Made by a program: the position numbers and the translations under genes. Positions 52,068-61,616 of a DNA stretch of 62,570 bases are shown here, piece by piece. This stretch comes from Pseudohaliea rubra DSM 19751. GTDB taxonomy: Bacteria; Pseudomonadota; Gammaproteobacteria; Pseudomonadales; Halieaceae. Position 1 is the stretch's first letter; each line of letters begins with the position of its first letter. A model generated the notes under the pieces. That model did not search any database. It had not been told where the DNA came from and worked only from the letters and a program-made list of their open reading frames with translations. The stretch is taken from contig NZ_KN234767.1 in NCBI RefSeq assembly GCF_000764025.1, forward strand, positions 1 to 62,570. Direction: 5' to 3'.

Positions 52068-52706
52068 ATGATGAGGAATAGAACAATTCGAAACATCGCC
52101 TTTCTTTTCGCCATAGGATGGGGCGGGACCGCACAGTTCGCGACGGCGCAGACGGTGCCTGGTGGCGATTTTGACCGCCCTACCTTTATTGATCTGGAGA
52201 TCCAGGAAGCTGTATCGATAGCGTGTGATGAAAGACTGGATTTCGGTGTGCTAGCGATTGCGCCCACTCGGGCAAGCGCCGCAACGATTACGCTTGCCCC
52301 CGTATCGGGCGCTGAATCAAAGACTACGGAAGGATCAATATCCGGAGGAAGTCCAATCGCGTGTGTTATCTCGGGCGCCCCGGGTGACAACCACGTCCAG
52401 GTCGCGGCGAACGGCGTAGTGTTCGAGGGGCCAGACACCCCAATATCCCCGACGTTCTCAGGGGACGTTTTTTTTTCTGGCAGTAGTGCTGGCGATAGTA
52501 ACGTGATCATCCAATTGACTCACAGTGGTTCAGCATTCGATGGCACCAGCAGCAGCAATTTCGTATTGCAGGGGGATGGAACTGGGACTGTTTTCATTGG
52601 CGGGGAGGTAACGGTTCCGGCAGAGCTTGGCGCTAACGACATCGGGGTATTAGAGGGCTTTGTGGGTTTGGCGATAGATATCTTTGAAACGACCGCGAGC
52701 AATTAA
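52068..52706 (+). CDS. DUF4402-like secreted subunit 1
   Basis: A 212-residue exported protein (signal IAFLFAIGWGGTAQFATAQ). It shares with the next two genes a Cys-x5-FG motif (ACDERLDFGVL), a second Cys in a C-x-V/I-x-G context (ACVISGAP) and a C-terminal (I/V)PxxLxxxDIGxxxG strand, the pattern of DUF4402. AAGGAGG lies 8 nt before the ATG. A T9 tract (52448-52456) occurs within the gene. Probably a fibre subunit assembled by the chaperone and usher-like proteins. Confidence 0.75.
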   Translation: MMRNRTIRNIAFLFAIGWGGTAQFATAQTVPGGDFDRPTFIDLEIQEAVSIACDERLDFGVLAIAPTRASAATITLAPVSGAESKTTEGSISGGSPIACVISGAPGDNHVQVAANGVVFEGPDTPISPTFSGDVFFSGSSAGDSNVIIQLTHSGSAFDGTSSSNFVLQGDGTGTVFIGGEVTVPAELGANDIGVLEGFVGLAIDIFETTASN

Positions 52707-52779
52707 CGGTCAATTCTCGGCAGATCTGTCGATTCGTTGAGAGGTAACCGGTCTTACGGCCGCAAAGGGTGATCCAACA

Positions 52780-53340
52780 GTGAAATGTAGACGTGACATT
52801 CAGGCTAGGCTCGGGGCCTTAGTCTTGCTAGCCCTTGCCTTTCCCCAGGTCGTGGTGGGCCAAACAGCCAGCGATTCTGCGTCAGCCTCGGTGACACTGG
52901 AGCAAGGGGTCAGTGTGTCCTGCACGGACTTAAGCTTTGGAACCATTACATTCGGAGACATGACTGAGACAAGCGTGACGGTGGCGGTAGATCCGGACAC
53001 AGCCGAGGTGACTGCGTCGGGAGCCGCTAGCGTCAGCTTAAGCGGAGGCGCGCCAGCCGAATGCACGGTCACTGGTTCGTCAGCCGGGTCCGTGCAGGTG
53101 TTTATCGACGGCGCTATCGTTGGAGGTGCAACTTCGATCATTGTGCCAATGGCTGGATCGGGGCCGGAGCAATCTCTCGAAGCCGTGGCATTCGCGTTGG
53201 ATGGTTTCAACCCAGTCGGCGTGTCAGGCGGCACTGCTTCTTTTTTTATTGGTGCTGAAGTTGCGATCCCCAGCGGTCTCACGGCCGACGATCTTGGTGC
53301 GTACTCCGGAACCATGAACGTTAGCGTCCAGGAGCAGTAG
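52780..53340 (+). CDS. DUF4402-like secreted subunit 2
   Basis: A 186-residue exported protein (signal LGALVLLALAFPQVVVGQ) of the same type: SCTDLSFGTITFG, AECTVTGSSAGS and a C-terminal IPSGLTADDLGAYSGTMNVS, the clearest DUF4402 ending in the locus. The start is GTG at 52780. No strong ribosome site is seen. Short, regular and Cys-paired, it is a good candidate for the major subunit. Confidence 0.78.
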   Translation: MKCRRDIQARLGALVLLALAFPQVVVGQTASDSASASVTLEQGVSVSCTDLSFGTITFGDMTETSVTVAVDPDTAEVTASGAASVSLSGGAPAECTVTGSSAGSVQVFIDGAIVGGATSIIVPMAGSGPEQSLEAVAFALDGFNPVGVSGGTASFFIGAEVAIPSGLTADDLGAYSGTMNVSVQEQ

Positions 53341-53446
53341 GCAGTTTTCTGCATTTTGCCCTGAGCGTCATGTTTTTCGTGGTGCGGTGTCCGTCAGGCA
53401 GCGTCAAAGAAAAACTTCAAACGTGGACCATGTGATCAAACTTATT

Positions 53447-54073
53447 ATGAAACCAATATCGAGAGCGGTTTTTCTTGCGGGTGCTTTTATATCGAGCTCA
53501 TTATCAGCACAGACAACGACGCACACATCTCAACTGGAGGTCACGATTGGGATCATGGGTGCAGTCAGTGCTAGCTGCACCAAGGCAGTAAACTTTGGCG
53601 TCCTCCGCCTCCAGCACGACGTGCTCGGTGGCATTGAGTTGCCAGCGAGTGGAGTGATCCGACTAGGCCCCAATGGCTTGGAGCTGAATGGAGCCACTGG
53701 TATCAGTGAGGTTCACCCAGGCCATCTGGGTGAGTGTACGGTGCTTGGAGTTCCAGAGAACCGCACATCTTTCGATTTCACTTTTAGGGCCAATAGCTCG
53801 TTCCCGTTCGATTTGGCGGGGCAGAATGGCGCTTCCGGGCTGCGGATGCCAGATAGTCCCGTGTCCGGAATTCAGGTAATAGATCTGTTTTCAATTGGTG
53901 ATGGCGGAGAGAGGTCACTCGGCGACCCTGATTTCATCGCATACACGGAGGGCGATAGGTTCCCTTTTACATACAAGATTGGCGGAACATTGGTATTACC
54001 AACAAATTTCGTTCAGGAAAACATGGGTGGATACGGCGGAACAATAGAGGTTGTACTAGAAGACAATTTATAG
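53447..54073 (+). CDS. DUF4402-like secreted subunit 3
   Basis: A 208-residue exported protein (signal AVFLAGAFISSSLSAQ). It shows the same plan: SCTKAVNFGVLRL, GECTVLGVPEN and a C-terminal LPTNFVQENMGGYGGTIEVVLE. ATG 53447 gives a normal signal peptide; the frame is open to 53387, but the extra residues would precede the signal. Longer loops than subunit 2 suggest a minor or tip subunit. Confidence 0.7.
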   Translation: MKPISRAVFLAGAFISSSLSAQTTTHTSQLEVTIGIMGAVSASCTKAVNFGVLRLQHDVLGGIELPASGVIRLGPNGLELNGATGISEVHPGHLGECTVLGVPENRTSFDFTFRANSSFPFDLAGQNGASGLRMPDSPVSGIQVIDLFSIGDGGERSLGDPDFIAYTEGDRFPFTYKIGGTLVLPTNFVQENMGGYGGTIEVVLEDNL

Positions 54074-54179
54074 GTAGTGCCTGCTGCAACGTGCCTACAT
54101 GAGGCATAGAGCGGTTGGCGACGGGTAATTCATTACTCAGCGATTACTGACCATTCAGAGGCAACGTGAGCATGGCTCT

Positions 54180-54419
54180 GAGAGAGGTCTGTTCTCTTCT
54201 CTTCACGCCATACCGCAACAACAATCATCGGCCGCCACGGAAGAGGGGGGCGAGTTGGACCGGCAGCTGGATGCCTTGCGTTCCCCAGCGGAGCATCCCC
54301 TTCGGGTGGTGAAGCGCCAGTTCGGCATTACAACGCAGCGATACCGGGACCAGGCAAAAAACACGTATCGTCTGCAGGGATGGCCTGGTGTCCGCGACTA
54401 CAGACAGTGTGCTGCTTGA
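54180..54419 (+). mobile_element. Remnant of an IS5-type transposase gene
   Basis: In one plus-strand frame the sequence reads ELDRQLDALRSPAEHPLRVV, then KRQFGITTQRYRDQAKNTYR and ends at TGA 54417-54419. This resembles the C-terminal EHPFRVIKRQFGF-x-KVRYRGLxKN signature of IS5-family transposases, with decay after KN. No complete transposase or terminal inverted repeats are seen. It fills most of the 400-bp gap between subunit 3 and the chaperone gene. Confidence 0.6.
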
Positions 54420-54479
54420 AGTTTTCACCACCAGATCAGACGTTCCTTAGGATCTTTTCTTCCTGGAGATAAATAAGTC

Positions 54480-55343
54480 ATGGAATGTACTCTGTTCAAT
54501 AATAGTGCGCGCGGGAAAAGGTCCAAACTGAAAGAGTTGATTGGTCTCGATAAAATCAAAGCGCAAAGCCTGTTGAAAGCTTTATCATTGACTGGGGGGC
54601 TCCTTATTTTTTGCCTACCACGCTACGGGCTCGCGATCTCAGTTTCTGTCAGTGACACAGTGGTGGTTCTGGATTCGCGTCACAGGTCTGGTGAAATCCA
54701 ACTGCTCAGCATGACGCCTTCTCCCGTGGAGTTCGAAATCACTCCTATTGATGTCCCTGAAGGTGCTCTTGATGGGAGCGACTATCTACGGTGGTCGCCG
54801 CCACGAGTGTTAGTTCCGGCCAATCGGGGTCGGCCGCTGCGGATGGTTTTTAGACCACCCGCGGATCTCCCCCCTGGAGAATATATTGCTCGCTTGGCGG
54901 TGAAATCTCGTCAAGTCGATTATCAACCTGATTTCGACGGGCCCGATAAAAGTACGGGGGCGGATGAAACGCGGTTCTCGGTAGGGGTGGCGATTCAGCC
55001 CGTCCTACCGCTCACAGTGTATATCCGTCATCAGATAGAGCAGCCGGAGCTGACAATTAGTGCATTTATGCCTGCGCCCAACCAGGAGAATGCTCACGGC
55101 CATTTTCTGGTCAAAAAAAATGCTGGTGACGTCAGTTTCATTGGGACAGTTTCGATGGTGGGACAGAATTCCGGTGAGATCCTATCAAAAGGCCGATTAC
55201 GTATTAGCCAGACGGCGTCAGAGCGGCGCGTTCGTGTGCCGCGTCGAGAAGGCGAGGGGGTGCTTGGCGAGCCAGTCTGCCTCTACCTCTGGGATACATA
55301 CCCGCCTCGCGGTCGCCCTGTCAAAGAGGTGTGTGGTGAGTGA
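54480..55343 (+). CDS. PapD-like periplasmic fimbrial chaperone
   Basis: A 287-residue protein with a membrane-type signal (LSLTGGLLIFCLPRYGLA) behind a long charged N-terminus. The body has the chaperone-like first domain: YLRWSPPRVLVPANRGRPLR followed by MVFRPPADLPPGEYIARLAV, equivalent to the donor-strand and Arg/Lys region of PapD-type chaperones. The second domain carries two cysteines near its end. The stop overlaps the usher-like gene (GTGA). It most resembles archaic-type chaperones, by eye only. Confidence 0.75.
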   Translation: MECTLFNNSARGKRSKLKELIGLDKIKAQSLLKALSLTGGLLIFCLPRYGLAISVSVSDTVVVLDSRHRSGEIQLLSMTPSPVEFEITPIDVPEGALDGSDYLRWSPPRVLVPANRGRPLRMVFRPPADLPPGEYIARLAVKSRQVDYQPDFDGPDKSTGADETRFSVGVAIQPVLPLTVYIRHQIEQPELTISAFMPAPNQENAHGHFLVKKNAGDVSFIGTVSMVGQNSGEILSKGRLRISQTASERRVRVPRREGEGVLGEPVCLYLWDTYPPRGRPVKEVCGE

Positions 55344-58072
55344 CACGCAGTTTTTCGCCAGGGTTATGTATCAAAGTATTAATTGCTGTCGCCTCCATTT
55401 CGGTGGCAAATTTAGCGTTTGCGGGTGTCTCGGCTTTAGCTGAGGACGTTGGTCACACTGATTGGTTGCTTGTAGAAACCTCGCTCAATGGTCAGCTGCT
55501 GCCAGATTTTCAAGACGCAGCAAGATTGCCCAATGGAGAGCTATTCCTGTCGGTCGAGCCGCTTATACGCGCCGCCGAAGGGCGTTTCGAGTTCTCACCG
55601 CACGAGATTATCCAGATTGGACTTGGTGTAGGCAGTTCAAATGTAGAAATTGATATCGCGGAGAAAAAACTTTTAATCGATGGTGAAGTGCGGGATTGGC
55701 GCCAGGGCGATATTGATTATCGTGACGGACAGTTGTTCATGGGAGAGCGTACACTTTCGGATTTGTTCGGACTCAGTGTCACGTTTAACGAGGGGGCAAT
55801 GCGTGTTGACGTGCGGAGCGCTCGTCCGTTGCCAGCAGATGCTCGCCGGCTAAGGGAACGACGCTGGGAGCGCTTCGGTCGGGGGGGCATGGAGACCGAC
55901 GTCTATTACACAAATCTTTATACCCCTTATAAACTGTGGGGCACGCCTCGGGGTAACGTGGGGGTGTCGACCAACAGTGGCGAAGGGACTTCTGGCGCAA
56001 GCAGTACGGTCGCTGGGGAGATCAATGTTGAGGCGGGTTTCCTGACTAACCAGATTTTTGTCGCCGGGAATGACCAGGATGGCGTCAGTAACCTGAGGTG
56101 GACCGGGAGGCGATTTTCTCCGGAGGGCGAAGCTTTTGGTATTCCTGGGCTATACAGCGCAGAAATCGGGGACATTTCTCCGTTGCGACTGCCACTGTTG
56201 GATAGTATTCAACGCGGCCGAGGGGTGTCTTTCAGTACCACTCCAACTTCGCGCCCCGACCTCTTTGATGTCACACGTATTGAAGGGGATGCCCTGCCCG
56301 GCTGGGACGCTGAACTATATCGAGGTAATGAACTAATTGACTTTTTGGTTGTTGGCGACGATGGGCGTTATAACTTCGATGACGTGACGCTGGGTTTTGG
56401 TGCCAACGATTTTAGAGTCATGTTGTATGGCCCTCAGGGAGAGGTCGAGGAGCGTGAAGTCAGCCAGATCATCCCCGATGGGCAAATGCTACCCGGAGAA
56501 ATTCATTTGCGGGGAAGCTTCCTTCAATCGGGCCAGTCGGTCTTTGGTCGTACTAATAACGAACAATCGACAGGTGAGCAGATAGCGGTCAGAGCAGATT
56601 TCGGGCTGAGTTCAAGGCTCTCTGCGGGATTGATATTGAGCGCAAACCATTCATCAAGTTCAGAATTTAGTCAGTTATATCCCGGAGCGCCGGAGAGAGC
56701 AGGTGAGACGCAAGATTCAAGCGACCATAATATCGGTTTGATCCTCAGCCCTGCATTGAGTCGCCTGCGTAGCGAATTTGTCTTAGTTCATCAGAGCCAC
56801 GGCGCGAACGCCGCAAACGTTGGGTTTGGTTTTACCGTCGCTGATACTGCGATAACAGGAAATTACAAGTTCTACGAAAAATCATTTGTTAGTGACGAGA
56901 GGTTCATAGGTGGGGAGCCTATTAGCAGTCGTCTAGAGCTGGGAGCGAGGGGGCAACTGGGGCAATTGGGGTCTTTTAGCATTGGGTCTCTAGGTTTCAC
57001 CTACAGGCGGGATCAGTTATCCAAGGGTAGTATTCGGGAGGAGTATGACCTTATTTGGCGCAATAAATGGGGGGCGATGGATTTTTCCCAAAACATTAAT
57101 CGCTTCCAGCGCCAAGGTGTGAAGAGGACCAACTATCGCTTGCTCGGATCGTATCGGCGTGGGGCAATGCGGAGTCGAATACAGGTGGAGTCGTTGGGGA
57201 AAGAATTTGATGATTTATTCGATAATACAAATTTCTCCGGTTCCATGGATTACAGATTTAAAAATGGCAGCACACTAAGTGGTAGTTTCCGATACAGTCT
57301 TAATGCCGGTGCTTATGCGGCAAGTTTGCGATTCAGTGATGAGCTTCCTATCGGAAGACTGAGTGCATCCGTCAGCAGCACCGACCAGGGGCAATGGGCA
57401 GCGGGGCTGTCGTTAACATTCGGGCTTGGAATAGAGGGGGAATCGCGTATATCCCTCATGCGTCCTGAGCATTCCTACCTAGGCGCGGTAGCGATCACGG
57501 CCTTTGAGGACCAAGCAATCGATGGTGAGTTTGAACCGGACGAGGATAGGGCACTGGAGAACGTTAGTTTTCTGGTAGACGGCCGTCCTTTTCCTGCGGC
57601 CACTGACGAGCATGGTCGAGTTCTAATACCGTCTCTACCGGTTGATCGACCTGTCTCGGTTGCTGTTGATCGTGGAACGCTTGACGATCCGTTCCTTACC
57701 GCCTCACGTTCACGGTTCCAGCTCCAAGCGCGGCCAGGGGTTACGCATCAGGTCGATCTGTCATTCTTGGATAGTGCGGTAGTAGCGGGCAAAGTTGAGT
57801 TAAGTGATCAGCCTGCCGCTGGAGTTCAGGTCGTAGCCCGGAAGCTTGATGGTATGGCTGTAGAGACTACACGGTCACTTAAGGACGGCTATTTTATTTT
57901 CGATTCCCTTAGCCATGGAAACTGGCAATTCGCGGTTCTCGAAGAGACGGTACCTTCCGGTCTGGAGAGTACTGCCCCTGTGCTGTCGCTCGATCCTGGG
58001 AGCGTGCATGACGGTTTAGAGATCGATATTTTTCGGGCTGTAGACGGGCAACATACGGTCGATGAAAACTAA
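55340..58072 (+). CDS. Usher-like outer-membrane assembly protein
   Basis: A 910-residue exported protein (signal VLIAVASISVANLAFAG). The segment GWDAELYRGNELIDFLVVGD followed by GRYNFDDVTLGFGANDFRVM and LYGPQGE matches the plug-flanking region of archaic fimbrial ushers, and alternating hydrophobic beta-strands fill residues 230-700. The C-terminus adds two carboxypeptidase-regulatory-like modules (ENVSFLVDGRPFPAATDEHG, AAGVQVVARKLDG). Size and place next to the chaperone support an usher role, but similarity to classical FimD/PapC is low. GTG start. Confidence 0.72.
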   Translation: MTRSFSPGLCIKVLIAVASISVANLAFAGVSALAEDVGHTDWLLVETSLNGQLLPDFQDAARLPNGELFLSVEPLIRAAEGRFEFSPHEIIQIGLGVGSSNVEIDIAEKKLLIDGEVRDWRQGDIDYRDGQLFMGERTLSDLFGLSVTFNEGAMRVDVRSARPLPADARRLRERRWERFGRGGMETDVYYTNLYTPYKLWGTPRGNVGVSTNSGEGTSGASSTVAGEINVEAGFLTNQIFVAGNDQDGVSNLRWTGRRFSPEGEAFGIPGLYSAEIGDISPLRLPLLDSIQRGRGVSFSTTPTSRPDLFDVTRIEGDALPGWDAELYRGNELIDFLVVGDDGRYNFDDVTLGFGANDFRVMLYGPQGEVEEREVSQIIPDGQMLPGEIHLRGSFLQSGQSVFGRTNNEQSTGEQIAVRADFGLSSRLSAGLILSANHSSSSEFSQLYPGAPERAGETQDSSDHNIGLILSPALSRLRSEFVLVHQSHGANAANVGFGFTVADTAITGNYKFYEKSFVSDERFIGGEPISSRLELGARGQLGQLGSFSIGSLGFTYRRDQLSKGSIREEYDLIWRNKWGAMDFSQNINRFQRQGVKRTNYRLLGSYRRGAMRSRIQVESLGKEFDDLFDNTNFSGSMDYRFKNGSTLSGSFRYSLNAGAYAASLRFSDELPIGRLSASVSSTDQGQWAAGLSLTFGLGIEGESRISLMRPEHSYLGAVAITAFEDQAIDGEFEPDEDRALENVSFLVDGRPFPAATDEHGRVLIPSLPVDRPVSVAVDRGTLDDPFLTASRSRFQLQARPGVTHQVDLSFLDSAVVAGKVELSDQPAAGVQVVARKLDGMAVETTRSLKDGYFIFDSLSHGNWQFAVLEETVPSGLESTAPVLSLDPGSVHDGLEIDIFRAVDGQHTVDEN

Positions 58073-58631
58073 CCACTACTATTCCCCCACATCCAGCACA
58101 GCGGTGGCTGGTCTGTGGTTGTTGCTTTGTTCGATTGGTTTGATTTCAGCAGACAGCGTGTTGGGTGAAGATTGCCCCGGAGTCAACGCACAATTCAGAT
58201 CGGATCTGGTCTTGGGGACGGTGCGGACGCAAGCAGGTCAATCAGGATTTTTGGAGTTACATCCGATGTATGGCATTTCGACGAGTATAGATAGTGTGGT
58301 GCATCAGGGGCCTTGGGGTGGTGCAACGTTGATGGTTTACGGACCATCTGAAGCTCGCCTTCTACTTGAATTGTCTCTACAGGAAATCTCGCAACATCAC
58401 CGTGGTAGGCTCCAGTTCGCTGAGCTTATTGCCGTCGTGAACGGTGAAACGCGAAGGTTGGATCCGGCAGGGGATTTTGTCGAGTTAGAATTTCCGGAGC
58501 ATAAAAGAGCTGATGGTCAGGCAGAAATCCGATTGGATATTGGTGCAGTGGTTTCTTTTCGCCACAGCAACTTCCGGGAGGAGGCTCGTTACAGTTTGAC
58601 TGGGCACTGTCTATCAGTGCAGGTGGAATAG
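58062..58631 (+). CDS. Small secreted protein, possible fibre tip or minor subunit
   Basis: A 189-residue exported protein (signal AVAGLWLLLCSIGLISADSV) with a Cys pair (EDCPGVNAQ near the mature N-terminus and GHCLSVQVE at the end) and an LVLGTVRTQAG stretch that may parallel the FG motif of the DUF4402-like subunits. It overlaps the usher-like gene by 11 bp and ends the operon. Family not recognised. Confidence 0.65.
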   Translation: MKTNHYYSPTSSTAVAGLWLLLCSIGLISADSVLGEDCPGVNAQFRSDLVLGTVRTQAGQSGFLELHPMYGISTSIDSVVHQGPWGGATLMVYGPSEARLLLELSLQEISQHHRGRLQFAELIAVVNGETRRLDPAGDFVELEFPEHKRADGQAEIRLDIGAVVSFRHSNFREEARYSLTGHCLSVQVE

Positions 58632-58990
58632 CTAAGCATAAGTTAGCATGGCGTGTTTTGTAGAGGCAAGCAGTGCGATTTTTCTGAATCGCTCCGGAAT
58701 CTCCAGAAACTCCTGAGCCGTTTTATTTTTTCCTGCTTATATTTCAACAGGTGGTAGCTCGTTATTCGAGCCATGACGCCGCTGAGTGTTATGGAAAAAC
58801 GCAAAGTAATTCAACGCATCAGCTCTGGCCTTATTCTGATTTGCTTAGATCTTCCGCTTGATTCGCCCCCGGCGCGTCACAGGTGGTGATTCTTCGCATT
58901 ATCGGAGAACTCACGGTGTCATCCTATTTTAGCGGCTCCTTCCGCGATGAGCTGCCGGTGACACTCACCTATCAGGAACTTTGACGCGTA
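58632..58990. other. AT-richer intergenic region, no gene seen
   Basis: About 360 bp with no convincing open frame. GCTAA-N7-TTAGC at 58631-58647 could be a weak terminator for the surface operon. Base composition returns to the high-GC background near 58880. Confidence 0.5.
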
Positions 58991-61468
58991 ATGGTGACGA
59001 ACGTGGAGCAAATGGATGACAACAAAACCAGTGCGCTGGCAGCGGTTGCGGCCATGCTGGGCCGAGGGGCGCTTGATGACGCAGCGGCACGGACAGATGC
59101 CTTGCTGGGGGAATACCCGCACTGCGAGCGGGTCAGAAACCTCTGCGGGGCCGTGCGGTTTCATCGCGGCGATGCAGAGGGCGCGGAGGCCTGGTTCAAG
59201 GAGGCACTGGCGATTGCACCTGACTTCCCGCCAGCCCTCAGCAACCTCGGCAACCTGCGATGGACGGCCGGGCGGTTTGCAGATGCGCTGTCTCTCTATG
59301 CGCGTGCGCTGAGTCTCGACCCTGCGTTGGGAGATGCCCGCCGGGGACTTGGTATAGCGCTTGGCATGATGAGCGGGCCCGAAGCGCTGGCATCCTTCCG
59401 TGCGCTCGAGGCGCAAGGCTCCCTTACTCCGCCCCTCCGGCTGGCCTACGCGCAGCTGCTGCGCCGCCTGGGGAGGGCCGAGGCAGCACGGCAGATGCTG
59501 GAAGCGGCGCAAGCGGCCACGCCGGGCTTTGCAGACTTTTACCTGGAGCTCGCCGCAGTCAACAAGGAGCTTGGCGATCGCGAGGCCACCGCCGCCTGGT
59601 ATGAAAAGGCCGCTTCCCGCTTTCCGGGCAACCCGGGAGTCGCCCTCTCCTGCGGCAACGCCGCCCGGTCTGCCGGCGACCCGGAAGGCGCATTGGTCCA
59701 CTACCGACGCGCAATGGACAGCGGCGGTGCGTCCCCCGGCCTGCTCGCGAACATGGCAACGCTTCTGCTCGATCTACGCCGGCCGTCCGAGGCTGCGGAG
59801 GCACTAGAGGAGGCGGAAGCGCTGCAGCCTGATGACCCCTATGTTCTGTCTGCCCGGGTCGATCTGGAACTGCGTCGAGGTCGCAAGGCCGACGCGGAAG
59901 GTTATCTGCGTCTGCTGATGGAGCAGGTGGCCGGTGATGATGACTGGCGGCCGGCCGTCGCCCAGTACCTCTGGGAGGTGGGGCGCCGGGACCAGGCGCG
60001 GGAGCTGCTGGAGCGCCTCCTCGAGCGGGCGCCGGAGGCCGCAGAAGCGCGGAGGCGCCTCGCGGGCCTGCTCAGTCGGGAAGGCCGCTATCACGATCTG
60101 ATTGATCTGCTGGGCCCGCTACTCGATGAGGAGCCAGCGGCAGATGTCCTTATGCTTGTTTCCGTTGCCTACCAGGCACTTGATGAACCCGAGCTCGCGG
60201 AATTTTATCTACAGCGGGCTGTGGCGTATGCCGATCGGCCCGTCGCGAGCCTGGTGCAGCTGGCTGAGTTCAGCCTGAGCGTAGGGCGTGACGACGAAGC
60301 AGAGGAGTATTTGAAGGAGGCGCTGGCAAGCGACCCCATCAACGCTGAGGTGCATGCAGTTTGGGGGAACCTCCACCGATCGCGCGGGCGCGAACAGGAG
60401 GCGCTGGCAAGTTACCGGCAGGCGCTGGCGCGGAATCAGCGGCTATTCAGCACCTATACTGGCATGGCTGCCCTTGGCGATGCATGGCGGGATGAGGAAA
60501 CCTGGGATCGGGTGACGCGCCTGCTGGCGGAGGAAGGCGACGCGTTGGCCCCGCTGGATCGCGCGGCACTGTGTTTTTCCCTCGCGCAGGTTCACGAGGC
60601 CAGGGGTGAGTACGCGACATCCTTTGCCCATTATCGAGAGGGTAATGATCTCGTTGCGAGGGTTTTGGACTATCGCCCCGAGGACGACGAGCGGCTGGCC
60701 ACGCGCATCCGGGAACTGTTTGCCCCGGGCATCCCTGAGCAAGGTGCCACACGCGCCGGCGGCACCCCTGCACCACTGTTCATCGTCAGCATGCCCCGGT
60801 CCGGCACCACCCTCATGGAGCAGATGCTCGGCGCTCATGGCGACGTGACCCCTTGCGGAGAGCTCCCCTTCATGCGTCTAGCGCTCGCGGATAACGAGGT
60901 CGTTGATACGGGCGACCTGTCCCCGGCCGCCATGGAGCGGGTGCGCGCGAGTTATCTCAAGCGCTTGGAACGGCACGCTGTCAATACGCCCTGTTTTACC
61001 GACAAGCTGCCCGAAAACTTCCGTTTCATCGGCTGGATGCTGCTCGCATTTCCCGAGGCGCGCATCATTCACACGAAGCGGGACCCGGTAGCGGTCTGCT
61101 GATCGATCTACAAGCGCCGCTTCAGCGGTGTGGCGCTGCCTTGGGGGTACCGGCTGGAGGATCTTGCGAGCTATTACCGCCTCTATGAGTCTATGATGGC
61201 CTTCTGGGAACAGCGCTGTCCCGAGCGCCTGCTAACCGTTGACTACGAGGCTCTCGTGGAAGCGCCGCGGGAAACCATGCAGCGCGTGCACGAGTTTGCC
61301 GGCCTGAGCTGGAACGAAGCCTGCCTAGATTTTCATAAAAGTGGGCGCGCCGTTCGCACCGCGAGCGCTACGCAGGTCCGCCGGCCGCTGTACCAGGGCA
61401 GCTCGGAGGCTTGGCGACGTTTTGAACACCATCTGACCCCCCTGCTGGTGGACCTTGGGCTGCTTTGA
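58991..61468 (+). pseudogene. TPR-sulfotransferase gene interrupted by an in-frame TGA
   Basis: The first frame (58991-61102) encodes about 700 residues: tetratricopeptide repeats over residues 10-560, then a sulfotransferase domain with the PAPS-binding motif FIVSMPRSGTTLMEQML and RIIHTKRDPVAVC. A TGA at 61100-61102 interrupts it, and the same frame continues SIYKRRFSGVALPWGYRLED and on to HLTPLLVDLGLL, ending at 61468. In this family the residue at the stop is normally Trp (VCWS-x-YK), so TGG to TGA is the simplest change. Without readthrough the product lacks about 120 C-terminal residues of the catalytic domain. The genes next to it give no hint of substrate. Confidence 0.85.
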
Positions 61469-61616
61469 AAGCCCGGGGGCGGAGTGAATCGCCTGCATGG
61501 CAGGGCCTCCGGAGCGCTTCTGATGTACCCGCAGCACCGCGCCTGCGGCATGCTGTGCTTACAGCCATGCCAGCTTCCTTTTGGCTGTTCTTGCCAGTGT
61601 CCCGGGGAGAGCTATC

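Noticed and set aside
61100-61137. Selenocysteine insertion at the TGA of the sulfotransferase gene
   Set aside because: The family has Trp, not Cys, at this position, and the hairpin is a poor match to a bacterial SECIS by eye; a point mutation or sequencing error is simpler.
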